Positions 39,667-51,399 of a stretch of DNA of 64,000 nt are shown here, in pieces (the first letter of the stretch is position 1; every line of letters begins with the position of its first letter). Under the pieces are notes generated by a model. It had not been told where the DNA came from, did not search any database, and was given only the letters and a program-made list of their open reading frames with translations. This stretch comes from Diphasiastrum complanatum. Its lineage: Eukaryota; Streptophyta; Lycopodiopsida; Lycopodiales; Lycopodiaceae. The DNA is taken from assembly GCA_029204225.1 (NCBI GenBank), contig CM055106.1, forward strand, positions 16,170,022 through 16,234,021, in the 5' to 3' direction. Made by a program: the position numbers and the translations under genes.

Positions 39667-42600
39667 AAGGCTTACGAAGATTGGAGAACATGGAGAAGGG
39701 CTACCTTTCATCGAAATTTTGGATTGGATCCATGGGAATTCTCTTCCAAGGTGGATAGCAAGTGTGCAAGTGGGTGTACTATCCCAATTTCAATTCGCAT
39801 GTTGCTAAGATCCATTACTCTTGGGATTCTTTGTGGTTTTATGGAGAATTGTCCTTGAAGGCCAATTTGTGATGCTTTTTTGGAGCGTTTTCCTGTGTAG
39901 ATCAAATCTTTGGTAGATCTGAATTTTCCAGCAAGTGTACTTTCGTTCTAGGGTTCATTAATGATGAAATTAATGATGCATGCCGGTTCTCTCCAATGAC
40001 TTTTTATTCTAGACTATGTTTTGGTCAAAATTGCTTGGTTTTTCATGCTTTTTGGCACAAAATAGATAGTAAGAACCAAAATCCAGCAAGATCAGATCAA
40101 TTATATGGTTGTAATTCTATAATTTGGTTTGCATATGTTAGAGAAAGAGTTGTATGTCATGAATTTCCACTTTATGGTGATGAAAAAAATCGGAAAATAG
40201 CCAAAAATCATCATTTTTGCTTGTTTTTTCATAAAGTTTAAGTTTAGAACAAAGAATTCTAGCAATTAAGCTTGTAGGAAGTAAAAAAAGTTCAAAAAAT
40301 GACCATTTTTGGTGATTTTTGGGGGATAGATCTCTCCAGATCCATAAGGAGATCATTCTGGAATTAATTACAGCATGATTAGCATTCCTTTTGACCTTCC
40401 CAGCAAGCTATTAGACCTGTGAATTGATGACTGGTGTCTTTTGCACCATCTCCATCAAGTTTGAAGCTATTTTGACTTTCACAAATTAAGAAATCTTCGT
40501 TCTCAGCCTATACTGCATCTTAGGATCAGTATGAATGCTTCATGGAAGTCTAATAGGCTGTTTAAGACTGTTGGTAACATCAATTTTGAGCTTGAGAAGG
40601 TGTTTGCATGTATTTTGATCATTTGGTCTACAAAAAGTGCGCCCTACTACAGTTTTCTGGAAGCTTTGATCTTGCACGTGTGAAGCCTAGGTGGCAAGCT
40701 GATGTGGCAAGCATCTTGTCACTTGGTCTCCCTCTTTACTGAGATTTACAACGCCCAATTTGGTGTCCTGTAGCCAAAGTTATGATCATCTGAAGTTTTG
40801 CAGTTTTGTGAGTAAAATTGACAAAATTTGGAATTATTCTGATTGCATGCCAATCATTTCCCTAATTTGTAGTACTGTGTTTGCATGGATTAGTTGCATG
40901 CTGATTCTCAGAGTGATTCTGACATGCATGAGGGATTTACAATCGATTTGAGTGGTCATACGCATGTGCTCTAACAGTTGGGTCACAAATCTGTGTTAAT
41001 GGCTGACAAATTCCGTAAAATTGAAGTTTTACATAAAAAAATCCGATAATGACGTTTATGACTGATGTAGCGTGCTTTGCATGCCAGTTTGACATTGGGG
41101 TTAATAAGATTAGGAATCGGACAGTGTTTCGATTTTTTCGACTTCGATTGCCTTTTGTATTAACAGTATTTTTGTCATAATTTTCGAATTACGTAAAATA
41201 AAACAAATTTTGAGTTTTCCAAAAAAAATCAAAATTTCGGTCATTTTTTCATTATCTATGGAATCAGTTTAGATTAGTGAATTGATTAAACTGAGTTTAT
41301 CAGTCAGTAATTTTTCACAGTGTTTTCACTAAGTCTAAATTATTTCCCGGTGATAGATAAGTTAAAATTGACAAAAGGAACCGCAATGAATTGCCAACAA
41401 TTTTTACTGCGCTGTCATTTTTTAACTTTGGAGTTGGGAACTCCCATATTGAAAGTTAAAATTTGAATTTTTTTTTCTTTTTTGTTGAATTTCAATTTGG
41501 TAAAAATTGGAAATCAATTACTTGTCTGGTAAGTTTTCTAATCGATGTTGATCGCTAGAAATCAGTCAAGTGAACGTTTGTGCAAGATACATGTTAAATA
41601 TGGACTAAAATTGTCAAACAATATGAAACGATCAGATTGGATGAGTAGCAATAGTATTCTTTATCTAATCAGTAAATCTGACAGGATACAGTTCAAGAAT
41701 TACTGAAATCCTATTGGTGGGATTTCTGTTCATGTAATTTCATATTCTATGTTTGGGTGGGTTTTGTCAATATTAATGAAGTAATGCCAAACCAGTCAAT
41801 AAAAAGAAAAAACAGTCCAATTTTATTGAAAAATTTGTAATATAGGAATTACATAACTGATTACATTTCTAGTAAAATCCTACGGTGAATTATATTCAAC
41901 CCAGGTATATGATAGAAGTGAAATTGTTTTGGATTTTTTTTTCCTACAGTAATTAGTTTTTTAAAACATTTACTAATGTAATTACGTCTTCTAGGTACCT
42001 TAGCTGAAATAGATTTTCAGGGAACTGAAAATTCTTAGGGAAGAAGAGTGGACGTCAGAGGTAGTAAGTGTGATCGAAAAATATATTTCGCAGTTGGTAA
42101 TCCCTGTAAATAATTGCTTAATACTGGTTATTAATATCATAGTTAGAATTCATTCAGATGAATTCGTAACTGATATCTTTGTAACCATTGAGTTATCCAT
42201 AGTTTTGGATGTCAATTGCGAGGTTAGAAGTGGAATCTGATACGTGGATTACATTGGATCTGTTAGTAAGCTTGTCCCTAGATTTGATGCATCAGTAGGG
42301 GTTTGAAGCTTATCATTAACCAGAAAGGATCAGGATGTAATATTGAACCATGTTAATTCTTCTATCTAAGTCACATAATCAGATGTAGATTTGGGTATCC
42401 ATCTGATAAGCATGCCAGCCATCCAAATAAATGGATTCTCCAGTGTTTGGGAAAAAGAGATAATTTCCTATAGTGATTGTAGGACAACTAGATGATCTGT
42501 GGATCTCTAGAAAATCAGATAAGGTGATTAAGGATTTTCTACAAAAAAAAGCTGATAGTATGGGACATCAGTAATTTTGGAAAGGAAATTCTAGGATTGT

Positions 42601-44445
42601 AAAGATCTGATGATCAATGGTGTGTTTAATACCTAGTCGCGATATGGGAAAGAAGAAAAACCATTCGATCAAATGTGGGGTATTTTGAAAAATTTTGAGG
42701 TTTAATTTAGATCCCAATGTGGTATCTCATTATTTACAAAATCAGAGGCCCTCAAATCTATTTCTCACTTTTTTAATTAATCCTTTACTTCTTAGTAATT
42801 TCTCGAATATAGGATATCAGATTGACAACCTGAAATTAGAACAGGTTTGATAGTTGAATCATTATCTATAAGTAGTACAGTGATGGTCAAAGGTTACTGA
42901 TTCCATTTTGGTTGGAATAGAAGTAAGTTTAATCGAGGATAAGTCTGAGAGTTTTGTATTGGATCAACCTAATTTTAGTTTGAGTACTAGGATCAGAGAG
43001 GGGTTGATTGAGTGGAAGAAATTATGTAATTAGAGGTGAGTGGGATTGGAAAATTGCTGAGAGTGAATTTTATTCGTCTCGGAGATTTTCTGGATATGTT
43101 ATTTACTCATGAGAAATAGAAAATATCTTGTAGCTGAGTTACAAGATCTCAATGAGATATGTGAGTAACATATGTGGGTTCTGGAGGAACCTGCCAGATA
43201 AGAATGTGTTTATGTACTGGATCATAGTGAGATTATTCTCATATGTGCACGATTAATCTTGTATGAATCTACTGTGTAATCCTAGTTACTAAGGTTATCT
43301 GGTGCACTTAACCTAGTCGGTGAACATAAGCATATGATCAAGTATTGTTTTGACAGATACTTGCAGAGTTAACAAATCTTTGTATAGAAGATTTATGGAT
43401 TAACTTATAAATGATTTGGGTAAGGATCTAAATGTGGTATTATACTAGTATAATTGAATTCTTCACCTAGACATTTGAGATTTTTGAATCATTGGCAATT
43501 AACTTGAGTAGTTGATTACTCCAGAATGAAGTTAATTGGTAAAACGATCAGTTGATGTGGATTCACCAGAAACTGATGGTTTTTGAATTATATTGCCTGT
43601 ATGACACATGATTAGTGAATCATTTTGGTTCATTAGTTAAAAATTGTGTGCATTGAATATATAATATTCTTGGGATAGAGTATTCCTTAGTTAAGGAAGG
43701 AACTTAGCTCATTAGTGATTGTATCCTAGAGAGCCCAATCAGATAAATAATCATAATGGATCCAAGAATAACAACTGAAATGATATTCAGCAGGACTTTG
43801 GGTATCTAGATGTGATTCTGGATTGTAATCTAAAGTTTTTGTAGTTGAAGATGATTGTTATTTTGGTATGCATTCAGTCTTTAATTACCAGTGATTTATA
43901 GACCTTGAATCTTGCACTTCAAATTAAGAACCTTGGTAGAAAGTATTCCTAAAAGAGTATTTGGGGTACTCAGAGTTGAGTTCTAATCATTCTACATCTT
44001 AATGATTCTCCTAGAGATTCTAGCTAAATGAATTATCATATCTTAGAATTTGGATTCTAACTTGGTAGCTTAGGAATTATCTGTCAGAGTTTGTGGATGA
44101 GTTCAGACTGTAATTAAATTATTTTTTTATTATTTCTTTAACTTTAATCTTTTAAGTTAGGGTATTTTATCCAGTATTTCATGTAAATGCTTTACATGAA
44201 GGTGATGTTACTAACTTATGGTGAATATAACCCAGATGTAAAATTTATTGCTTAGTGTACTTTTTCAAACCCGAGTTGTACTCCACTGCAGAGATAACCA
44301 ATTGGAAATAGGATTATCTATGAGTACTTGTTTGATGTGAAAGTTAGACTAAGGATAATGATTTTCTAGGTTGATATTTAAAGTTAAAGAAACTGTTCAT
44401 GTTATTCTTTCCTGTTTAGAGAGTTTCTAAGGATAGAAACAGTTT
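39667..44445 (+). other. Non-coding internal region of LARD-like element
   Basis: About 4.8 kb, AT-rich. No open frame of note lies between about 41.0 and 44.4 kb on either strand, and the few short ones near 39.7-40.9 kb show no motif. No tandem repeats or tRNA-like sequence were seen. Confidence 0.7.
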
Positions 44446-44458
44446 AAGGAGAGAAGAA
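44446..44458 (+). promoter_or_regulatory. Polypurine tract of non-coding element
   Basis: AAGGAGAGAAGAA directly precedes the TGTTATGTCC start of the 3' LTR remnant. Confidence 0.8.
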
Positions 44459-44547
44459 TGTTATGTCCATGACCAGTAAGTAGGATTCAGTATACTCCTA
44501 GTCTTGGATACACGGTACTCCAGTAAATCAAGCTGTTAGTTATGCCA
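44459..44547 (+). repeat. 3' LTR remnant of non-coding element (89 bp)
   Basis: It matches 39,139-39,227 up to TTAGTTATGCCA, then diverges completely. The remaining 426 bp of the LTR were not found in the window. Confidence 0.9.
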
Positions 44548-44552
44548 CATCA

Positions 44553-45282
44553 TGCTAAATTCACACGTGTGGACTGTCCACAACATGTACTTGTGATCTC
44601 CTAAGGTGTGTAGATGCACAAGATCAAGACTAGATTGAGATTCAAGATCTATCTTTGATTCTATGGCAAAAACACACTACTACATGCATTCAATCACTTC
44701 CAACTCTCACTCACACGTGTGGGAAGTGTTTCAAAAATAATCTAAGTAAAAACAAGCTGCTCTCCTCGGGTAGAGAGAGAAAATTATGAGCTCTCGAGTA
44801 GAGAGAGAAAGCTAGAAAACCAATTACTCACAAAATCCACTCAATCTCAAAATCAATTAGATCCAAATGAGAAGTACAATGATACTAGTAGATCCACGAG
44901 CTACCACTATGCTTAACTATGATTGGACCACACTTTTGCCACCTCTTAATCATATTAGACCATTGATCCATTCACCTCTAAATTCTATTGGACAATTTTC
45001 AAGCAAACCTCAAATTCTATTGGACCCCTCAAGTTTCCACCTCTAAATCCTATTGGACCTCTTAAATTTCATCAAACAAAAGTATTACACTTGTCTACAC
45101 TCTAATTGGCACGAGTTTAGCCTCTTACTCTATTTTGGCTAAATAGTGGCATTACAAGTGGAAATGGGTAATTTGCCATCTATGCCAAATTTGGTCCTAT
45201 CAACACCCTACACCTAGATGCTTGATATAAAAAACATAAGACCCCTATATCTAACACAGATAATCTTTTTCAATTCTTCACA
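44553..45282 (-). repeat. 3' LTR of minus-strand copia (about 730 bp)
   Basis: On the minus strand it starts TGTGAAGAATTG after a polypurine tract and probably ends ATTTAGCA at 44,553. Length, terminal TGTGAAGA and internal phrases (GGTAGAGAGAGAAAA type) resemble the LTR at 24,848-25,578, so the two are related families. It carries CACACGTGTG twice (about 44,562 and 44,713). The outer end is uncertain because the 5' LTR is missing. Confidence 0.75.
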
Positions 45283-45296
45283 CTCCTCCTAAAAAA
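45283..45296 (-). promoter_or_regulatory. Polypurine tract of minus-strand copia
   Basis: On the minus strand TTTTTTAGGAGGAG abuts the TGTGAAG start of the LTR. Confidence 0.82.
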
Positions 45297-45299
45297 TTA

Positions 45300-46020
45300 T
45301 CTATGAAGATTTGAGCATTGATCTTGATATAACTCCAAGATTAGATCTATGCTTGATGAAAGCACTTTTGCTCAAAGGCTTGGTGAGTAGATCGGCAATA
45401 CAAGAGGACAAGTTGACATGCTCCAAATAGATTTCTCCTCCAATAAGCTTTTTTCTCACAAAATGGTGTGCTTGCTCTTTGCATGAAATATGGGATTATT
45501 GGCAAGAGCTTGGGCCGAGATATTATCACACTTCATCATTGGTAGATCATCTTCCTTGATGCACTTTAGCTCCAATAATAATCTCTTGATCCAAAGCACC
45601 TCTTTGGTGGTTGTAGTGAGTGCTTTGTACTCGGCCTCACATGAAGAGAGAGATATAGTATCTTGCCTTTTGGAATCGAAGATATTAGATTGCCTCCAAG
45701 AAAGATAGTGTATGCACTAATAGACTTTCGATCCATCTTGTCACTTGCAAAATCCGAATCCGAGTAGCTAACAATGGATAGATCTTCACTTTTATAAAGT
45801 AGACCATAATCACAAGATGAAGATACATATCTTAGAATCCTCTTGGCCATCTTCCAATGATGAATCTTAGGATCTTGCATAAATTGGCTCAATTTGTGCA
45901 CACGAAAACTTGAATTGGGCCTAGTAATGGTAGGCCAAATCAGGGAGCCTACAAGACTCCTAAAAAGTGTGATGTCCTTGAAGGATCTTTCATCACCTTT
46001 ATTAGGATCTGAAACAAAAA
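45300..46020 (-). pseudogene. Copia RNase H, degenerate
   Basis: The minus strand reads HKLSQFMQDPKIHHWKMAKR and RILRYVSSSCDYGLLYKSED, VSYSDSDFASDKMDRKSISAY and FLGGNLIS (45,566-45,901). Shifted frames then continue to IADLLTKPLSK and LGVISRSM near 45,320. The first catalytic acids are kept (SDSD); the STEAEY block is scrambled. Same lineage as the intact copia. Confidence 0.85.
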
Positions 46021-46026
46021 ATTAGC

Positions 46027-46434
46027 TCAAAGGGGTAAGATGAACACGAACGAGAAACGAAACACGAACGAGAAACGACCTAGATCTTGCATTTTAAACT
46101 CACATCCAAGTGCTAGCTTAGTTTCACCAACTAGCTTGATACAACTTCCACAAAGAATAATGTCATCAACATAAATTAGAAGAATGACAATATTACTATC
46201 AACAAACTTTAGATACATGGAAGGATCATAGTCACTAAGAGTATATCCTAGTGAGATAAGGAAAGAATTAAGTCTTGAATACCATGATCTTGGTGCTTGC
46301 TTGAGTCCAGAAAGACTTTTGAAGAGCAAGCACACTTTGAACTCATCCTTGATGAATCCTTGAGGTTGTTCCATATAGATCTCCTCCTCAAGATAACCAT
46401 TTAGAAAAGCATTGGATACATCTAATTGGAACAC
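46027..46434 (-). pseudogene. Copia RT body with internal 18-bp duplication
   Basis: The minus strand reads FQLDVSNAFLNGYLEEEIY, LSGLKQAPRSWYS and LLIYVDDIILCG, keeping the catalytic YVDD. Shortly after MQDLGRF the copia text is lost and replaced by a tandem 18-bp duplication (46,043-46,078), which translates as a repeated SFVFRF. The end of RT is missing here. Confidence 0.88.
46043..46078. repeat. Perfect 18-bp tandem duplication inside RT
   Basis: AACACGAACGAGAAACGA occurs twice in direct succession (46,043-46,060 and 46,061-46,078). It sits where copia RT should continue and looks like filler DNA at a deletion joint. Confidence 0.95.
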
Positions 46435-46441
46435 CTTCCAC

Positions 46442-47418
46442 TTAAAGATGGATCACCATCTTTGCAATAGGTGCAAAGGTCTCCTCATAATCAAGGCCAT
46501 GGATTTGAGCAAATCCTTTGGCACATAATCTTGCTTTATACTTGTTGATGGTGCCATCTTGATTGTACTTGATCTGAAATACCCACTTGCAACCAATCAC
46601 ATGCTTGTTGGATGGAGGATCCACAAGCTCCCAATTATTGTTGGTGATCAATGCATCATACTCTTGCTTCATGGCATCATACCACTCCTTGGTATTGAGT
46701 GCCTCTTGTACATTTTTTGGCTCTTCATGAGAGACATAAGAAACATAATTAGTGGAATCAAGATCCACTCGTTTGCCTTTGTCAACATATGAGAGCCTCT
46801 TAGGCTCGGATCTATCTCTCATGGATCTTCTTGGTGAGAAAATCCGAGGAGAATCTTCTTCAATTCTCGACCCCATCACATCATAATTGTCTTCAAAATC
46901 AATAATAGGTGATGCATCCATAGACTTCTTGATCTCGGCCTCTTCAAAAGATGAATGTTGATCTTCATGAAAGACAACATCTCTACTTTCAATAACTTGA
47001 GAAATAGAGAGTACAAAGACTCTATAGGCCTTTTTGGTGGATGAGTATCCAACCATGATCACTTTGCATACACTAGGATCTTCCTTATTCCTTGTTTCCA
47101 AGGGAATATGGGCAAAGCATATGCATCCAAAAAGTCTAAGGTGATCAACCTTAGGCTTCTTCAAATACAAGATTTCATATGGTGACTTTCCTTCAAGAGC
47201 TATATGTGAGAGCCTATTACAAAGATAATTTGCACAATTAATGGCTTCTCCCCAAAAATCTCAAGGCAAATATGCCTCAATTCTCATAGATTTTGCACAT
47301 TCACATAAAGATCTATTCTTTCTCTTGGCCACTCCATTTTGAGATGGAGAATAGGCACAAGAGAACTCCCGTTTAATGCCTTCAAGCTCACAAAAATCAT
47401 GAAATTTATTGGAGATAT
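46442..47418 (-). pseudogene. Copia integrase C-terminal part and RT entry
   Basis: The minus strand reads ISNKFHDFCELEGIKREF, then PSQNGVAKRKNRSLCE at about 47,300-47,350, where the catalytic Glu of GVAERKN is Lys. It continues with DHLRLFGCICFAHIPLET, VGYSSTKKAYRVF, the serine- and acid-rich linker, and RT entry blocks WYDAMKQEYDAL, CKWVFQIKYNQDG and KARLCAKGFAQIHGLDYEETF. A frameshift lies near 46,442. The integrase begins abruptly at about 47,418, lacking its zinc finger and first two catalytic aspartates. Confidence 0.88.
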
Positions 47419-48060
47419 ATTTTTTCGTCTTCTTGGACTGCTGCTTGTTTGAGTAGAGTGCCATGGATTTGGTACTCGTTGTCGTAGACAAGCTTTTCCT
47501 CCTAACTTCTTCCTGCAACAGACTTGTTGTCAATTTTTAGAGAGACAACGCAGGAGTATTGCTAAGAAGCAGCACTAAATTGTCGTAGGAGGATGGAAGA
47601 CTGGCAAGAAGAGACATGGTAGAGTCTTCTTATGAGATAGGCAGACCTAATGCAACCAGCTGGTTTAGAAACTATTTGAACTCATTCAGATGGTTGCTAA
47701 GTGAGGTGCCTTCACTCATTCTACGTGTCAGTACCTTCTTCCTCAAGAAGAGACGAGTGGAAACATCTGAGGTCTCGTAAATGCTTGTAAGATGTCCCAC
47801 ACTTCTTTGGAGGTGGTGTTGTTTGATACATGAGCAATCTGAGTGTCCTTCAGGTTCAGGGATACAATGGCAAGTGCTTTGCCATCCTTTGCTTCCCATG
47901 CTGAAAGCACTTCAAGTTCTGCCGGTTTGGCTATTGAACCGGTTACGTACCCCCAAAGCTCCTATTCGATCAAGATCATCCTCATCTTACACTTCCACAT
48001 GTGGAAGTCATCTCCGTTGAATTTGTTGATCAAGCGGATCTGTGAGGTTGAACCTTTCAT
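47419..48060 (-). pseudogene. Gag of a different copia family, fused to integrase
   Basis: From ATG at 48,058-48,060 the minus strand reads STSQIRLINKFNGDDFHMWK, ELWGYVTGSIAKPAELEV, DGKALAIVSLNLKD, TSKEVWDILQ and, in another frame, LASLPSSYDNLVLLLSN. This is a copia gag start and capsid of a type unlike the lineage to its left (which begins NYSIWKVRMES). Stops and shifts are frequent. No zinc knuckle or protease is present before the abrupt change to mid-integrase at about 47,418. Confidence 0.8.
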
Positions 48061-48171
48061 TGTAATCGAGCAGCAAAGATAAAACACAAACTAAATGAAC
48101 CAGCTCTATAGAGCTAGAACGTATTAAGTTCTATTATAAGTCCTAGACTCTAGTAATCCAATAAACCAGTG

Positions 48172-48183
48172 GCTCTGATACCA
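48172..48183 (-). promoter_or_regulatory. Primer binding site of minus-strand copia gag remnant
   Basis: On the minus strand TGGTATCAGAGC, 111 bp upstream of the gag ATG at 48,060. An LTR should lie just to the right, probably ending at about 48,188, but no partner is available to define it. Confidence 0.85.
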
Positions 48184-48188
48184 CTTTT

Positions 48189-48884
48189 GTGAGATGCTAG
48201 AAATGGAAATTATCAGCTCTAATACTACATCTGTTGACGTTTTGGATTGATGTCAACTGATGAAACAAAAACTCTTAATAATAGGATCGTGGATTACTTA
48301 GAGAATGGAGTTTACGAGCTGTTCTTTTGTGTTGAATCAAATTATTAGTGTAGGAGTCTTAGACTGCCATGAAGGATAGATTGCAAGAAACGATTAGGCA
48401 TCTGTGACAGCCATGCAATCTTCCTAATACTGATAATCTGATATGAAGAGAATGTAAATTTAGTCTAGGCGTCAGAGACAGGCATACATTTCTCTTATAA
48501 TAATGTTTGTGTAAGAGGAGTGAGAGTTATTATCATTCAACAAGAATGCGATGGTGTAGAACAATATTGAATCTGTATAATGATGTTGTAAACACAATGA
48601 TCAGATCACAATACAATTGCACGGATAAGCGCGTGATCCTACTTATGTGTCTAAAATCATATGAGAGCTTTGATCATGCTTTAGATTCAGGCCCTATACT
48701 TTGAATGATTATTAATGATGAATAATGTTTTCTTACTTTGCCTATTTTGGTAAAGTTTTGCTACATTTATCCATCTTCTTGATTTTTGACTAGTTTTCTT
48801 GATTTTTTATTTTTTTTCCAAGCTAATTTGATGTTCAACAATGGATTACATATTTTAAGGTTAAGAATTGCACATGAAAATTTC
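48189..48884. other. Probable LTR sequence of two back-to-back copia remnants
   Basis: The stretch lies between a minus-strand primer site (48,172-48,183) and a plus-strand one (48,885-48,895), so it should contain the 5' LTRs of both remnants facing apart. I could not place their mutual border or find second copies. Confidence 0.4.
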
Positions 48885-48895
48885 GGTATCAGAGC
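48885..48895 (+). promoter_or_regulatory. Primer binding site of plus-strand copia remnant
   Basis: GGTATCAGAGC, the initiator-Met site with its first T replaced by C. Confidence 0.75.
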
Positions 48896-48979
48896 ATTAG
48901 GTCCCTTCCCCATTAGATTTGGTGGTTTTCTTTAAGTGAATTTCTTTTTACTAGTTTTTTTTTTTGAATTTTAGGATGT

Positions 48980-49801
48980 TTTGACTCAATTCTACAAACT
49001 ATTCCATATGGAAGGTGAGAATGGAGTCACTATTGGTACCCAAAGATCTCTATGAATTTGTTCTTGAAGAAGAGGGAAACCTATTGGTGCATAAGAGTTG
49101 ATTAGGTACAAGAAGAAATCTAGGCTAGCACTTCATTGCATTAAAATGAATGTTAGAAATGACCTTTTGAAGGAAGTATCTTCCAAAGAGGCATGGGATT
49201 AATTAAAATCAATTTATGAATCCAATAACACTTTAGAGTACTCATGATTAGAAATCAAATTTTGCAAAGCATGAGGAGAATTGAGAAAAATGCACAAGAT
49301 GATGTGCTTAGAATCAAGTCTCTCAACAAAGAGTTAGCCTCTATTGGAGAGATAATTCAAGATAAGGAGCTTGTTCAAGTGATTCTAAATAGTCTAGGTA
49401 ATGAATTGACAAATTTGGTCCAAAGCTTTGCCATCTATTGATAAACTTCATAGTGTTCTTGTGGCTGAAGAGTGTAGGATACTCCATACAAAGGCTAGGA
49501 TGAATTCTTTGTCATTGGAAAATGGGGATGAGAAGACAAACTTCTCATTCAAAATCGAGAAGAAGACCAATGGAGCAAAGAAGAATCAGGGAAGAAAGAC
49601 AAATCCAAGTACAAGTGCTTCTTTTGTGGAAAGAAGAGGCACTTTTAGAATTCTTCAAGAAGAAGACAAAAGAAGACAAGCAAACCAACATTGCACATCA
49701 AGAGGAGGAGGATGAAGAAGAATCATCCTTAGTGGCATCCAACTCAACACCATCATCCAAATCCAATACAAGTGGAGCTTGGAGGATTGATAGTGGGGCT
49801 A
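48980..49801 (+). pseudogene. Copia gag and protease start, truncated in the active site
   Basis: The plus strand reads STNYSIWKVRMESLL at about 48,987, RLALHCIKMNVRNDLLKEV, RIKSLNKELASIGEIIQDKE, NELTNLVQSFAIY and LVAEECRILHTKARMNSLSL, then KCFFCGKKRHF (a broken zinc knuckle) and AWRIDSGASS, the protease active site. It is of the same lineage as the intact copia (TNYSIWKVRMES, LNKELAFISDPIKDEELVQ). Many stops and shifts. The copia text ends at 49,801, exactly within the SGASS codons. Confidence 0.88.
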
Positions 49802-51399
49802 GCTCCTGTCGAAAATCAGAGAAAATCAGATTAGCGACGGAAGTGGTGAAGGTAACTATGGATCGGGAATGTGGCAGTTACCAGTAAAATTGAGTTCAAG
49901 ATGCGCAATAGAACAAAATAGTAGTGTAGACAAAAAAATGCACTCTGATAATAGTCAAAACTGAGTACAAGAGCAGCTTGAAGCTGGCGCAAATTAGTGG
50001 GCGCTAATCAGTCTTTAGTTGAGTTCGTTGATGGCTAACTTACTTATTCAGAAAAAAAAAAACTTCAACTACTTGACTATTTACAGAAGAATGCTTGCAG
50101 CATGATAACCTGATCAGAGCACTGACTCCAGTAGATCTTCCTTGATGAGTGGAAGTCAAATTATTAGTACATTGAAGACTTGCATTGACCTACTTAATTA
50201 ACTACATTCGTCCTATAGTAGGTAGCCGCCATTTTATAATGAATGTCTGTACAAAAGTAGGTGGAGTGTCAACGTCCCGACGTGGGTCAGATTTATGACA
50301 GTATCGAAAATTTACAAAGACTCGGAAAATTACTAACTCAAAAAATTATGGATTTTTTGAGTCGATATGGTATCAAAAATTTTTGACTTTGGGTGTCGAA
50401 AAATTAACTAAGGGTTGGAATTTATACACTGGGTTGGATTTATACAAAGAGTTCGATTTATCCGACCCGATCCGATCAGATCCAGGGTTGAAGATGCCCG
50501 GATAAATTAGACTTGATCCGATCTGATCTAGGGTCGAAGGTGTCCGAAAAAATTAGAACCGATCCGACCCGACCCATGGTCAAAAAATCTCTCTTTGACA
50601 CATTTTTGAACGTTCTACTGCTAATTGTGGCGCTTCCGATCCCACTGCCCACTCACTCAAGCTTCCGCTCACAAACCCACTAATTTTTGACACAAACCTG
50701 TGTGATCGACCCTACTCCCAAACTGCTCGGTGCAACCCTCTCCAAAATCCAACCCTCTTACAGAAAAACCAACATCTACTCCAAGAGGAGTGTCATCATC
50801 AACACTCAAAGCTGTGGTTGAACCAAATCCTTTCCCATGAACACCCTGCTGAATGTGCTCCAACTCACGAGGGAGAAGCCTCCTCTTCGCTCTTCTCCTC
50901 CGCTCTAATCTCCTCTTCCTCTCTGACTTGGACTCCAACTCTGGCGTTCTATAATTGGCATTGTCACACACATGCTCTAGCATGACACCCCCCCCCCCCC
51001 CCCCCTTGAACTACCCACACCACCAATACTAATAGTCAACATGTGCTCGGCGCTTTGCAAGTTTGAAACCAAACCTGCGGTCGAATCAAAATTCTTGCAA
51101 GACTTCTTATGCCTTGGATTTGAGAATATTAAGACAAAAATATGTTGGCTTTATGAAAGGCAAATTCAATTTTGAATAACATGGACAAAATGGAATTGGC
51201 CAACTCTCACACTCTCTCATATGCTTCTTATTGATTTGAATTTAAAAGGCATTTTTTGATCATGAGTATTGCCATTTCGTATATGCAACGCTTAAAGCTA
51301 GGATTTTCCGAAGGACTTTTAAAATCCATAGGAATTAATCAATATGTATTTTATTCAATATTAAAAAAAATGCATATCTTGTGCCTGCTATAATTATAA
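49802..51399. other. Unassigned sequence with short repeats
   Basis: It begins TGTCGAAAATCAG, which could be an LTR start, but no partner was found. An imperfect repeat of GATCCGAT/GACCCGAC phrases with AGGGTTGAAGATGCCCG spans about 50,462-50,580. No gene is supported; the open minus-strand frame at 50,669-50,983 has no motif. Confidence 0.45.
50988..51005. repeat. Poly-C tract (18 bp)
   Basis: Uninterrupted run of 18 C; its true length may be uncertain because of sequencing error. Confidence 0.9.

Larger units (their letters stand above)
39139..44547 (+). mobile_element. Non-coding LTR retrotransposon (LARD-like), 3' LTR truncated
   Basis: A 515-bp 5' LTR, a perfect initiator-Met primer site, a 4.8-kb internal region without a recognisable gene, a purine-rich tract and the first 89 bp of the 3' LTR are present. 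The internal region has stops in all frames and no gag or pol motif that I could read, unlike the other elements here, where even decayed domains remain legible. This fits a large retrotransposon derivative that borrows proteins from an autonomous relative. The 3' LTR ends abruptly at 44,547 next to a minus-strand copia LTR, so no target duplication can be checked. A fully decayed coding element is the alternative. Confidence 0.78.

Noticed and set aside
50440-50600. tRNA gene suggested by GTTCGATTTATCC near 50,448
   Set aside because: No matching acceptor stem, D-arm or anticodon arm could be built around it; the area is a GATCCGA-type repeat.
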